From NCBI GenBank assembly GCA_022361535.1, contig JAKSAU010001119.1:1-48465 (forward strand): 48,465 bases of DNA, written 5' to 3'. Numbering within the stretch: position 1 is the stretch's first letter; each line of letters begins with the position of its first letter. The DNA comes from Desulfobacterales bacterium (lineage in GTDB: Bacteria; Desulfobacterota; Desulfobacteria; Desulfobacterales; Desulfobacteraceae). The notes under the pieces are model-generated. The model was not told the origin of the DNA. It saw only the letters and a program-made list of their open reading frames with translations, and did no database searches. Both the position numbers and the translations under genes were made by a program. This document shows positions 1-8,679 of this stretch, piece after piece.

Positions 1-2
1 AA

Positions 3-650
3 CAAAACCAGATGCCAGCCTCCTTGTCTGGTGCTGTTGGGCTTTTGTTTGACACAATTGGACCTGACCTGCCTTTTGTGCAAAAAGCGCTGTTTGCCAA
101 TCAATGGTTGTTTAAAGGACTGATTATAGGACAATTATCTAAAAAAAATACAACCAATGCAATGATCCGGACAACCACAGCGCCTACGATTATGAGTGGT
201 GGTGTTAAGGAAAATGTACTACCGTCAAAAGCACATGCCCTGGTTAATTTTCGAATTTTGCCCGGTGATACGGTTTCCGATGTTGTAACTCATGCGAAAA
301 ATGTAATTGATGATCCCAATGTTCAAATAACCATCCATGGCCGGGTAAGTCGTGAAGCTTCGCCCATATCAAGCACTGATTCATTTGGCCATAGCGTCAT
401 AAAAAAGACAATATACCAAATTTTTCCGGGAACATCGGTAACACCCGGATTAGTGACAGGGGGAACTGATTCTAAACACTATGCCTCCATTGCAGATGAT
501 TGTTACAGGTTTATACCTGTTATTTTTGATCCGAGCACCCCTCAACGCATTCACGGGACCGATGAAAGGATTGACATCAAGGGTTATGTCAAATCCATAC
601 AGTATTATATCCAACTCATGCAAAATGTCGGGAACAGTATTGAGAATTAA
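3..650 (+). CDS. M20 family metallopeptidase, C-terminal part (5' end outside window)
   Basis: The reading frame is open to the left window edge, so the ATG at 12 is probably internal and the catalytic N-terminal half is missing. What remains matches the dimerisation domain and C-terminal catalytic segment of M20 peptidases of the carboxypeptidase S/PM20D1 type. Visible marks are the VLPSKAHALVNFRILPG stretch of the lid domain, TGGTDSKHY, and the terminal HGTDERI motif that carries a metal-ligand His in this family. The family hydrolyses peptides or N-acyl amino acids; the substrate here is unknown. A 265-base spacer with a coding-remnant-like repeat separates it from the convergent AraC gene. 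Confidence 0.85.
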   Translation, partial: QNQMPASLSGAVGLLFDTIGPDLPFVQKALFANQWLFKGLIIGQLSKKNTTNAMIRTTTAPTIMSGGVKENVLPSKAHALVNFRILPGDTVSDVVTHAKNVIDDPNVQITIHGRVSREASPISSTDSFGHSVIKKTIYQIFPGTSVTPGLVTGGTDSKHYASIADDCYRFIPVIFDPSTPQRIHGTDERIDIKGYVKSIQYYIQLMQNVGNSIEN

Positions 651-683
651 AATTGAACCAAAACATGCGCAAGGACAAGCCAA

Positions 684-753
684 AGATTATCTCTGTCTTT
701 ATTGACTCAAGCCATCGATTAAAATAGCGGTAAATTCTTCTGTTATTGAAGAC
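684..753. repeat. Direct repeat copy A (diverged), left of AraC/SDR pair
   Basis: Seventy bases resemble 3079-3145 in the same orientation. In the best 42-base core (712-753 against 3104-3145) 35 positions agree by eye. Read on the minus strand, both copies encode a related peptide (SSITEEFTAILIDGLSQ before a stop here). This suggests the 3' remnant of a gene, possibly a TetR-type regulator, rather than a random match. That family assignment is a guess. Confidence 0.6.
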
Positions 754-915
754 TGCTTTGAAATTGGTTTGAGTGACAGATAATACTATAATTCAACATC
801 CTGGCTTTTCTCATTGCAGGCAGGAGGATATCATTAGAATCCACGAGGCTTTTGATAGTTTCGCATGATGCAAGAATTGTTAACTTTTAGGCTGATCAAA
901 AAAATGTGTCATCCA

Positions 916-1809
916 TCACGTCATTTTAGCGGATAGTTGCTTAGAGTGGCTCCACTGTCTGGGAGACTGCCCATACAGACGTTTGAACTCTCGGCTGAAT
1001 TGAGAGGAACTCACATACCCCACATCCATAGCCGCTTCGCTCACATTCATTCCTCCGGCAATTTTCATGGCAGCGTTGTTCAGCCGCATAGATTTTACAA
1101 ACTGTATAGGCGACATCGTAGTCGCCTGCTTGAATTTTCGGTGAAGCACGGCTCGACTCATCCCTACCTGTGCGGCCATATTTTCTATGGTGACCGCTTC
1201 GTTCAGGTGGGAAGACAAATACTCAATTGCCCGGGCAATTTCATTACCAACTCCAAACGCACGCCTTGCCGAATCCCCTGCATCCCCCTTCAATACAGCA
1301 TAGTAGACCTCCCGAAGTCGCCCCTTACCAAGTATCGCCGTATCCGCAGAGCTATCTCTCAATTGTAGCAGTCGCAACAACGCATCAGTGAATGCGTCAT
1401 CCCAGCGGGCGAGTGCAAAACCCTGTGGGAGAGGGCCACTCTTGGGTTTTCGGATGGCGCCAGTGGCACTTTCCATCTCAATTGCCAGTTCGGTCATCAC
1501 TTTCGTATCCAGGGAAATATATACACCCAGGAGGGGATTTTCTGGCGAAGCTTTGGGTGTTCCCGCCTCTACCGGCATCGACATGGAACAACACATGTAT
1601 TGACTGTTGTCATATACATATGACTTCCCATCCAATATTGCTTCCTTCGTACCGTTTAAAATGGCTATCACGGTGGGCTCGTAAATCGCAGGCGCGCAAC
1701 TAATCGACTCGGTAACCCGGAAGAGTTGTACTCCCTTTACCCCGGTTTCAACCATACCATCCTCGCTGATCGTGTTTTCGATAAGTCGTTTTATTTGTTG
1801 TTTGCTCAT
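916..1809 (-). CDS. AraC family transcriptional regulator
   Basis: An AraC_N-type N-terminal domain (YEPTVIAILNGTKEAILDG, cf. PF06719) is followed by a C-terminal AraC double helix-turn-helix (AAQVGMSRAVLHRKFKQ and the closing VGYVSSSQFSREFKRLYGQSPRQW). It is divergent from the SDR gene at 2029, the usual arrangement for a regulator of its neighbour. The frame stays open to a TTG at 1911, with ATGs at 1893 and 1848. I prefer ATG 1809 because GAGGA precedes it and family members start near this point. The longer versions include a second copy of the first 18 codons (54-base tandem duplication). The gene looks more GC-rich than its surroundings, which fits transfer. Confidence 0.9.
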   Translation of the reverse strand: MSKQQIKRLIENTISEDGMVETGVKGVQLFRVTESISCAPAIYEPTVIAILNGTKEAILDGKSYVYDNSQYMCCSMSMPVEAGTPKASPENPLLGVYISLDTKVMTELAIEMESATGAIRKPKSGPLPQGFALARWDDAFTDALLRLLQLRDSSADTAILGKGRLREVYYAVLKGDAGDSARRAFGVGNEIARAIEYLSSHLNEAVTIENMAAQVGMSRAVLHRKFKQATTMSPIQFVKSMRLNNAAMKIAGGMNVSEAAMDVGYVSSSQFSREFKRLYGQSPRQWSHSKQLSAKMT

Positions 1810-1864
1810 GCCATCCTCGCTGACCCTGTTTTCGATAAGTTGTACCATTTTTAGTTTGCTTGTA
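1757..1864. repeat. 54-bp tandem duplication at the start of the AraC gene
   Basis: Two diverged copies, 1757-1810 and 1811-1864, lie head to tail with a period of 54 bases (18 codons). They encode LIENTISEDGM and LIENRVSEDGM on the minus strand. The period is a multiple of three, so the frame is kept. Only one copy corresponds to the normal family N-terminus. Confidence 0.85.
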
Positions 1865-2028
1865 CGACCAATATAGCAATGGAAAACAGACATATCAACG
1901 CCATGATACAATTAGGCAATTATTCGAGATTATTACGCCTATTATTAATCAGTAGGTAGAGTTATATTCATATCAAACGTAAAGAAACAATTGTCATACA
2001 AACAATCATCAAATATGGAATTTGAATA

Positions 2029-2982
2029 ATGACCAAAAAAAATCAATATGGACCAATGGGCTGGACACCGGAGCGGATTAGCTCCCTTAACGGTAAGATA
2101 TACCTCGTCACTGGTGCTAATAGCGGTACAGGACTTGAGGCATCGAAGATACTTCTTTCCAAAGGGGCAAAAGTGGTAATGCTGAATCGCAACACCAAAA
2201 AATCATCCGATGCCATCATGGCTTTGAAACAGGAGCTTGGTAATAATGCGGATGTATCATTCATACGTATGGACTTGGCAGAACAGGCTTCTGTAAGAAA
2301 AGCAGCACAAGAGGTCCTTGAGACGGTTCCCCGCATCGATGCACTTATTTGTAATGGAGCCATTGCCCAGGTACCCAAACAGCAGTTCACTGCTGATGGT
2401 TTTGAAAGTCAGCTTGGTGTGAACCACTACGGACATTTCACACTACAAACTTTACTTTTTCCGATGATTGAAAAATCCAAGGGACGTATCATTGTTGTAG
2501 GTAGTGAAGGTTACAAAATGGGACTTAAAACAATCAAGTTTGACGATATGAACTGGGATAATAATTACACTGGCAATAATGCCTATAGCCAGAGCAAATT
2601 GGCTCAGATTATGTCTGTCTATGAATTGCAGGATAGATTGAAAAAAGCTGGAAAAACCGATGTTAAGGTTTATGCTTGTCACCCGGGTGCTTCTGCTACA
2701 TCACTGATCAAAACCAGCGGTAGTTTAATGATGCGGTTCATATGGTTTTTGATGACACTGTCACCCTTGGTTCAATCGGCAGAAAAAGGAGCTTATCCTG
2801 AAGTTATGTGTGCCACCGAAAAAGACCTGGATCAGAAGGGTTTTTATGGCCCTACAGGACGAAATTATTGGACTGGTCCGGTGGGTCAATGTGAATTAGA
2901 ACCACATGCTTTAGATAAAGAAATTGCGGCTAAGCTCTGGAGTACCTCTGAAGAGAAAACAGGCCTTGAGTGGTCTCTATGA
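2029..2982 (+). CDS. Short-chain dehydrogenase/reductase (SDR), retinol-dehydrogenase/protochlorophyllide-reductase-like
   Basis: A 317-residue NAD(P)-dependent oxidoreductase. The cofactor motif TGANSGTG is at residues 28-35, the usual NNAG position reads CNGA (108-111), NHYG is at 132-135, the catalytic Ser is near 159 and the catalytic Tyr-Lys pair is YSQSK (186-190). The C-terminal extension (WTGPVGQCELEPHA) is typical of the longer WW-oxidoreductase/POR-like SDRs. The substrate is unknown. It is divergent from the AraC gene, with 116 bases or more between starts, and is likely its target. The ribosome site is weak (GGA nine bases upstream). It lies between the two direct repeats. Confidence 0.9.
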   Translation: MTKKNQYGPMGWTPERISSLNGKIYLVTGANSGTGLEASKILLSKGAKVVMLNRNTKKSSDAIMALKQELGNNADVSFIRMDLAEQASVRKAAQEVLETVPRIDALICNGAIAQVPKQQFTADGFESQLGVNHYGHFTLQTLLFPMIEKSKGRIIVVGSEGYKMGLKTIKFDDMNWDNNYTGNNAYSQSKLAQIMSVYELQDRLKKAGKTDVKVYACHPGASATSLIKTSGSLMMRFIWFLMTLSPLVQSAEKGAYPEVMCATEKDLDQKGFYGPTGRNYWTGPVGQCELEPHALDKEIAAKLWSTSEEKTGLEWSL

Positions 2983-3078
2983 AAATAAGGATATAAATGA
3001 TGTGGTTCTTCTTCACTGAATTGGATGAAAGGTTAAACTATTTTTCGATTCGGCAGATTAGTGAACCCATGGTGTGAC

Positions 3079-3145
3079 AGATCTCTTTCTTTGTTGGCCC
3101 AGACCATCGGTTAAAATAACGATAGAGTCTTCTGCTATTGATGAC
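3079..3145. repeat. Direct repeat copy B (diverged), right of AraC/SDR pair
   Basis: This is the partner of 684-753 in the same orientation. The minus-strand peptide is SSIAEDSIVILTDGLGQ, where the other copy has SSITEEFTAILIDGLSQ (10 of 17 identical). A short open frame continues on both sides but has no credible start, so it is treated as a gene remnant. Confidence 0.6.
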
Positions 3146-3345
3146 CCGAGGCAAAAATATAGCCGATCTACTTGAGGAGGTGAGGCGAAGACTACCTTCA
3201 GGGCAAGGCCTTTTTCCAAGTATAACAAATATCCCAGACTGTCCCTGTAATTCTATGAAATTCAGGAACAAATAAAAAAAGGTTGCCCCTGGACATATAG
3301 ATAGAATAAGGCCAAGAGCAACCCATAATATTGTGGATGTTAATT

Positions 3346-3540
3346 TCAGGCAGGAGGTGTTCCCTCCTTGAATTCTGTGACGATTTTTTCTCTGAATTCG
3401 GGGGTGTCTTCATATCCATGAACCGTTGTCCCATGTTGGACAACTGCATTCAACAGCTCCTCTTTTGAGTCTGCAGAAAGAGCAACAGAGCATTTAACAT
3501 CTCCTGGATAGTCCCGACAGTCAATATAAAAACGTGACAT
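3346..3540 (-). CDS. DUF1059 family small protein
   Basis: A 64-residue protein of the DUF1059 type: MSRFYIDCRDYPGDVKCSVALSA is followed by an acidic helix (SKEELLNAVVQHGTTVHG) and a short tail, which matches the family's CRD start, size and VxHxxxxHG segment. The function of the family is unknown. A strong ribosome site (AGGAGA) sits six bases before the ATG. It appears monocistronic. The 290 bases upstream, to the sigma-54 regulator, hold no gene I can support. Confidence 0.8.
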   Translation of the reverse strand: MSRFYIDCRDYPGDVKCSVALSADSKEELLNAVVQHGTTVHGYEDTPEFREKIVTEFKEGTPPA

Positions 3541-3830
3541 TATGGTTCTCCTAAATATGCTTGTATGATCTCAAGTGGTTATCACTTATTTAATTTCCGC
3601 TTTGGAATTTGTCTGAGGTTGAGCGGAGAAATTTTCAATGGATACAGAAACGGAAATATTTATATAAAATATGCCACATTATAGTGTTTTCAAGAGAGGT
3701 GAGGACTTTTTGTAGCTGAGCAAGAATTCAGTTAGGCTTGATAGCAAAGACTACTTATGAAACAAGGTCAGTTCTATGCCAAATAACCACCGTAGACTAT
3801 CCCTGTCAGTCAGAGTGAATCTTTATATTT

Positions 3831-5381
3831 TTACAATTTGGATCTTGTTTTTTTCGACCTTCTGCCGAACGGCACCCCAAGTTTTTTCATCCGGTGCCGC
3901 AGTGTGTTGGGGTTAACCCCAAGCAATTCGGCGGCTCCGCCATGGCCGTCTATTTTTCCATTTGCGATACCAAGCACTCTTTTGATATGAGCTGCGTTAA
4001 CTTGATCCAGGTTGAGTAGTTTAGGATTGGAAATATCCGCCATCGAATAGGCTTTGTGCTTATTCCCTGACGTACTCATCTCAAAATCAAGGGGCTCTCC
4101 CTGGTTTTTAATCAGAGCTCTTTCCACAATATTTTCCAGTTCCCGGATATTGCCGGGCCAATCATACTCCATCAAATGGTCAATGGAATCGGGAGCCATC
4201 CGGGAAACAAATGGTTTGTTTAATTCCTTTGATTTCTTCTGAATCAGGTACTGGACTAATATGGGTATGTCCGTTATACGCTCTCTGAGTGGCGGAATCA
4301 TGATGGGGAAGACTTTTATCCTGAAATATAAATCTTCTCTGAACAGCCCTTTTTCCAGCATTGAATCCAGGTCCCTGTGTGTTGCTGCGATAACCCGTGC
4401 ATTGACCTTTATCGGTTCAGTCCCACCCACGCGTTCCAGTTCCTTTTCCTGCAGAACTCTAAGGAGTCTGACCTGGGCAGCTAGAGAAAGCTCTCCGATT
4501 TCATCAAGAAAGATGGTTCCGCCGTCTGCACGCTCAAAACGTCCTCTTTTCCTGGTGTTTGCACCTGTAAATGCATCTTTTTCATGGCCGAATAATTCGC
4601 TGTCGATAAGGGTCGCCGGGATTGCACCACAGTTTATCTTAATAAAGGGGCCGTTTTTTCTGTTCGACAGGTTATGAATAGAGTTGGCGATCACTTCTTT
4701 GCCAGTTCCTGTTTCACCCAATATTAAGACCGGGCTTTCATGTTCAGAAACCTGGTAAACCTGATCCATTACTGCCTTTAACCCGGTATCAGCACCGACA
4801 ATCTCTTTGCCGATCCTGCTTGTCAACTCATCTTGAAAGTAGCGGTTATCATCTGCCAGAATATCTTTTAATAGTTTAAGTTCTCTGTATCGGAGCGCAT
4901 TTGTTATGGCAATTGCAAAGGGCTTGTTGAGCAATTTAAATAAGTCGATATGTTCGGCAGAAAAGGGGGTTCCTTTTTCATTTATCATACTGACGATACC
5001 GACTTCCTCTTCCTCAAGCATCAGGTCCATGATAATTGCTGAAGCATCTGATAGATCAAATTCTTTGGCAGCATCTTTAAGAAAAGAAACGTCACCAATA
5101 TTTTTAAAGCAATGGACACCCTGAACCCAGTTATTTTTGATGTCATTTCGAACATCAATGTCATAGTGGGTCTTTAATGACAACGACTGTCCTCCGAAAT
5201 AGTTTGCCATCGCGATCGTTTCGGTCATACCTAGTTCATAATCGTAAAAATGAAATCCAATATGAGTGGCCGGGATAATGTCCTTTAAGTATAGCAGGCA
5301 ATTCCATAATGCTTTTTCAATATCCACAGTGGAACAGATTTTTAATGTCGCTTCCATAAAAAACGCTGTCTTGTTAGTCAA
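3831..5381 (-). CDS. Sigma-54-dependent activator, GAF-AAA+-Fis (FhlA-like)
   Basis: A 516-residue enhancer-binding protein. Residues about 10-165 form a GAF-like sensor, so the signal is probably a small molecule rather than phosphorylation. The AAA+ domain has Walker A GETGTGKE (222-229), Walker B GGTIFLDEIG (287-296) and an ATHRDL segment near 333. The C-terminal Fis-type helix-turn-helix is GGAAELLGVNPNTLRHRMKK. The sigma-54-contacting loop reads DAFTGA (269-274) instead of GAFTGA. It is divergent from the aminotransferase/AOR operon across a 551-base spacer that holds a -24/-12 promoter and repeated sites, so it very likely controls that operon. The basic tail (GRRSKKTRSKL) may aid DNA binding. 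Confidence 0.95.
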   Translation of the reverse strand: MTNKTAFFMEATLKICSTVDIEKALWNCLLYLKDIIPATHIGFHFYDYELGMTETIAMANYFGGQSLSLKTHYDIDVRNDIKNNWVQGVHCFKNIGDVSFLKDAAKEFDLSDASAIIMDLMLEEEEVGIVSMINEKGTPFSAEHIDLFKLLNKPFAIAITNALRYRELKLLKDILADDNRYFQDELTSRIGKEIVGADTGLKAVMDQVYQVSEHESPVLILGETGTGKEVIANSIHNLSNRKNGPFIKINCGAIPATLIDSELFGHEKDAFTGANTRKRGRFERADGGTIFLDEIGELSLAAQVRLLRVLQEKELERVGGTEPIKVNARVIAATHRDLDSMLEKGLFREDLYFRIKVFPIMIPPLRERITDIPILVQYLIQKKSKELNKPFVSRMAPDSIDHLMEYDWPGNIRELENIVERALIKNQGEPLDFEMSTSGNKHKAYSMADISNPKLLNLDQVNAAHIKRVLGIANGKIDGHGGAAELLGVNPNTLRHRMKKLGVPFGRRSKKTRSKL

Positions 5382-5469
5382 TTGAATACCTCGCTTTTTA
5401 GATCTTAAAAAGTCGTCTAAGTTTTACAAACCCTTATTTAAATCATATTCAATGTTTTTATACTTTAAA

Positions 5470-5761
5470 TACCATATATCATAAATTCTATTCAGAACAG
5501 AATAAATGTAGAGAATTGCAATCAAATGCAGCTGAATTGACAAGATTGTTGAAACATTTATTTTGCCTATTTGTATTGAAAAAATACATTAGTTAAGGTT
5601 TTAACTTCATTTAGATACTAATCCTTTCTCAGAGTATCCTATTTTCACCAAATATGACAAATTTTAAGATTTGACATTGTGTTTTTACTCTAAAATGCAA
5701 CATATAGACCGTATTTATCATATTTGGTGTCATAGTTTAAATAAACACCATATATAGTAAA
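5470..5761. promoter_or_regulatory. Repeated 16-bp sites in the regulator/aminotransferase spacer (candidate UAS)
   Basis: caccaaatatgacaaa at 5646-5661 recurs inverted at 5714-5729 with 15 of 16 bases matching. Two looser copies, about 12 of 16, lie at 5470-5485 and 5746-5761 in the forward orientation. Three of the four sit roughly 110-230 bases before the predicted start of transcription of the aminotransferase operon, the usual range for enhancers of sigma-54 activators. The fourth is close to the regulator's own 5' end. The binding protein is inferred. Confidence 0.55.
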
Positions 5762-5847
5762 AATCGAAAAGCTTATCTGCCTGATTAAATTCGATCAATA
5801 TTGTTAACTACTTGTTATTATATGGTTAAATTGAAAAATGGGCATCA

Positions 5848-5864
5848 AGGTATACCAATTGCAA
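5848..5864 (+). promoter_or_regulatory. Sigma-54 (-24/-12) promoter of the aminotransferase/AOR operon
   Basis: AGGTATACCAATTGCAA has the invariant GG and GC ten bases apart and a perfect TTGCA -12 half. The -24 half (AGGTAT for TGGCAC) is weaker. Transcription should begin near 5873. That excludes the upstream ATG-less extension of the first gene and supports its start at 5933. A divergent sigma-54 activator strengthens the call. Confidence 0.65.
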
Positions 5865-5932
5865 TTAGGAGAACTGCAATAGATCGCAGCTACATTCTGC
5901 CTGGCAATAACTATTTTAGATTGGAGGCGTTC

Positions 5933-7309
5933 ATGGGAGCAAAAAAACTCAACGTGATGAGTTCAAAAAAGAAAGATGTAATTTTCAAGCAATTCGGAGA
6001 TCATATTTCAAAGGGCCAAATCCGTTTCCTGATGGCAGGTCATTTAGACATCTTGGAGAAACGTCGACAAGGTGTCGAGTTTGTAGAGGCAAAATCCGGT
6101 AAATCGTATTTTGATTGTTTTTCTTCTGCAGGTTCATTCAACACAGGACGATGCAATGCAAAAGTGATTTCGGCCATGTGTAATCAGGCGGATCATTCCG
6201 ATATGGGAACCACCACGCTTCTTTCCAAACCGAAAATTGAATTTGCCAGAAAGCTGTCGAACCTTTCTCCAGGCGACCTTAACAAGGTTGTATTTACCGG
6301 AAGCGGAGCTGATTCAATAGAGGCTGCCATTAAATTGGCAAAAGGTGCCACAGGCAGAGATGAAGTTATTTCAATGGAACTGGCATATCACGGTCATTCC
6401 GGACTCAGTTTGTCCGCAGGAGGAAAAGCCTATTACAAAGAGTTGTTCGAGCCGCTTATGCCGGGATGTCGTCTGGTTCCCTTTAACAATCTGTCTGCAA
6501 TAAGATCGATTGCCTCAGAGAGAACGGCTGCCATTTTACTTGAACCGGTACAGGGCGAAGGCGGAATCCATGTTGCCACAGATGAATACCTGCAAGGGCT
6601 GAGGACTTTATGCGATGATCTGGGTATCATTCTTATCTTTGATGAGATTCAGACCGGGTTCGGGCGCACCGGAAAGATCTGGTTTTCAGAACACTCAGGC
6701 GTTGTACCGGACATTATGTGCTTGGCTAAATCAATTGGCGGCGGCGTCTGCCCGAACGGTGCGATAGTTTACCGTGACACCGAGCAACTGGTCGGATACG
6801 TAAACAAAAATCCATTTTTCCACACATCCTCAGGCGGTGGCAATGATATCAGCTGCCAGGTGTCATCAAAAGTCATTGACGTGCTTTTGGAAAGAAAACT
6901 TTGGCAAAACGCGGAAAAAATGGGGTTGCGTCTAAAAGAAGGGCTTACACGTATTATGGAAAAAAATGCCTCCATTATCAAAGAGATACGTGGAAAAGGC
7001 CTTATGATCGGTATTGAATATACCCAGGAATTTATGGGTGTTTTAATGGCCGACTGTTTGTCAAACTCAGGTATTTTTGCAGCATACTCCGGCAATGCCC
7101 CTCAGGTAATGCGATTTATGTTTCCTTTGACAGTGACGGAAACGCAAGTGGATGAGTTTCTGACCCGGTTCAAAAAAGCTGTGTCCATACAACGGTTTTA
7201 CCTTTTCTTTCTTCTGCCTTTGTCAAAAATTCCGATCGTCAGAAAATGGCTCAATGAGGATGATATCCTGATCCCAGTGAATGTCTTCTTACGCAAATTC
7301 GGTATGTAA
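5933..7309 (+). CDS. Class III (PLP-dependent) aminotransferase, first of a paired set
   Basis: A 458-residue fold-type I aminotransferase. It has FTGSGADSIEAAIKLAK for cofactor phosphate binding, YHGHSG (152-157), FDEIQTGFGRTG with Asp237, and LAKSIGGG with the Schiff-base Lys at 266. It moves an amino group from an unknown amine or amino acid to a keto acid, leaving an aldehyde or ketone. The start at 5933 has GGAGG five bases upstream and lies after the predicted sigma-54 start site. The frame is open back to 5801, but that extension should be untranscribed. The C-terminus has an unusual hydrophobic extension (FYLFFLLPLSKIPIVRKW). It heads an operon with 7335, 8680, 9093 and 11018. Confidence 0.93.
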   Translation: MGAKKLNVMSSKKKDVIFKQFGDHISKGQIRFLMAGHLDILEKRRQGVEFVEAKSGKSYFDCFSSAGSFNTGRCNAKVISAMCNQADHSDMGTTTLLSKPKIEFARKLSNLSPGDLNKVVFTGSGADSIEAAIKLAKGATGRDEVISMELAYHGHSGLSLSAGGKAYYKELFEPLMPGCRLVPFNNLSAIRSIASERTAAILLEPVQGEGGIHVATDEYLQGLRTLCDDLGIILIFDEIQTGFGRTGKIWFSEHSGVVPDIMCLAKSIGGGVCPNGAIVYRDTEQLVGYVNKNPFFHTSSGGGNDISCQVSSKVIDVLLERKLWQNAEKMGLRLKEGLTRIMEKNASIIKEIRGKGLMIGIEYTQEFMGVLMADCLSNSGIFAAYSGNAPQVMRFMFPLTVTETQVDEFLTRFKKAVSIQRFYLFFLLPLSKIPIVRKWLNEDDILIPVNVFLRKFGM

Positions 7310-7334
7310 CAAACACAAATTAAAGGAATATGCC

Positions 7335-8591
7335 ATGAATACACTGCAGGCCGTCAAAGAAATACAAGACAATACAATGACAGAAGAATTAATTAACGAA
7401 GCAAAATCTCTTTTTTCAGAAGGGTTAATTGAACAACTTCATTCAAGCGGAATGGACATTATAGAAAGCCATGCAGAAGGTATCTATTTGTATGATATTG
7501 ATGGAAACGCCTATATTGACTGTTATTCCGGGGCATCAACCTACAACCTTGGAAGGAAAAATACGTCTGCAATAAAGGTGTTGAAACAATCCGCACGTGA
7601 GACTGATCACGGCAACTTTGTGTTGATTTCAGAGGAAAAGGCAACTCTGGCTAACAGGCTTGCCGGTTTTATCTCCGGAAATCTAAGTTGTTCTTTGTTT
7701 ACGGTCGTTCGAGGAGAGGCGATGGATGCTGCCTGCAAGCTTGCCAGGGGCTATACCGGTAAAACAGAACTTATTTCAGTAGACGGCGGATGGTATGGGG
7801 ATACTGGGTTTGCTCTTGGTCTTTCGGATCGTCCCGAGAAAAAACAGTTTGGAAGCTTGATTCCCGGGCAATCGATTGTTGAATTTAACAATATAGAGGC
7901 TGCCAGAAATGCCATCAATCATGATACTGCGGCGTTTATCCTGGAACCTGTTCAAGTGGAAAACAATTGCCGAAAAGCAGACTCAAACTATCTGCGTGAA
8001 CTTAAACAATTGTGCGACCATTTTGGGACGCTGTTGATCTTTGACGAAACCCAGACCGGGTTTGGCAGAACCGGTTATAAGTTTTCAAAAGATTATTATG
8101 GTGTTGAACCGGATATCCTTTTGTTCGGGGAAGCAATTACGGCCGGGGTTTTCCCGATGACGGGCCTTGCCTTTACTCCAAAGGTTAAAACATTTTTTGA
8201 TGAGCATCCATTGATTCACCTTTGTACTTTTGGTGGGCATGATGTGGGGTGCAAAGTTGCAGTCCATATGTTGAATACATATTCCGAAAAGCGCCCATGG
8301 GAACAGACTCAAAAATCAGGGAAAAGGCTTATGGGGTACTTAAACTCATTCCTTGGGGATAATCAGGAATATATTGATTCTGTAGGTGGTATGGGGCTTC
8401 TAATATCACTGCGCTTTAGAAATACCGATTTGGCAACGGCTTTTTGTGTGTCAGCACGAAACAACGGTCTATTTGCCGTACAGGGGGCAGTGGCAAAAGA
8501 AAGCGTCGTGTTGAGGCCGCCACTTACGATTACGGACGAGGAAATAGAGATGTTAGCGAAAGTTGTAAAAACTGCACTGGAAAAAATGTAG
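7335..8591 (+). CDS. Class III aminotransferase paralogue lacking the PLP lysine (probable pseudoenzyme)
   Basis: A 418-residue homologue of the preceding gene, collinear with it: Asp237 of FDETQTGFGRTG falls at the same residue number. The segment carrying the catalytic lysine reads LFGEAITAG, with Glu at 266 where the neighbour has Lys266. Other active-site segments are also changed: GSGAD is VRGEA, YHGHSG is WYGDTG and EPVQGE is EPVQVE. No stop or frameshift is present, so the gene is maintained. The start at 7335 has AAGGA eight bases upstream. It may form a heteromer with the first aminotransferase, act as a scaffold or bind a ligand. The family call is firm; inactivity is inferred. Confidence 0.9.
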   Translation: MNTLQAVKEIQDNTMTEELINEAKSLFSEGLIEQLHSSGMDIIESHAEGIYLYDIDGNAYIDCYSGASTYNLGRKNTSAIKVLKQSARETDHGNFVLISEEKATLANRLAGFISGNLSCSLFTVVRGEAMDAACKLARGYTGKTELISVDGGWYGDTGFALGLSDRPEKKQFGSLIPGQSIVEFNNIEAARNAINHDTAAFILEPVQVENNCRKADSNYLRELKQLCDHFGTLLIFDETQTGFGRTGYKFSKDYYGVEPDILLFGEAITAGVFPMTGLAFTPKVKTFFDEHPLIHLCTFGGHDVGCKVAVHMLNTYSEKRPWEQTQKSGKRLMGYLNSFLGDNQEYIDSVGGMGLLISLRFRNTDLATAFCVSARNNGLFAVQGAVAKESVVLRPPLTITDEEIEMLAKVVKTALEKM

Positions 8592-8679
8592 TTGCAAAGT
8601 GCAGATAAGCGTTTCCTATAAGTATTGATAATACGGATGTTTTGTTCGTTAATGCAGATTTAAAATCATTAGGATAAAA

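Noticed and set aside
3038..3449. Two overlapping minus-strand frames downstream of the SDR gene
   Set aside because: One overlaps the DUF1059 gene in another frame and the other covers the repeat remnant. Neither has a credible start.
5801..5932. N-terminal extension of the first aminotransferase
   Set aside because: It begins upstream of the predicted sigma-54 start of transcription and lacks a ribosome site, whereas 5933 has GGAGG.
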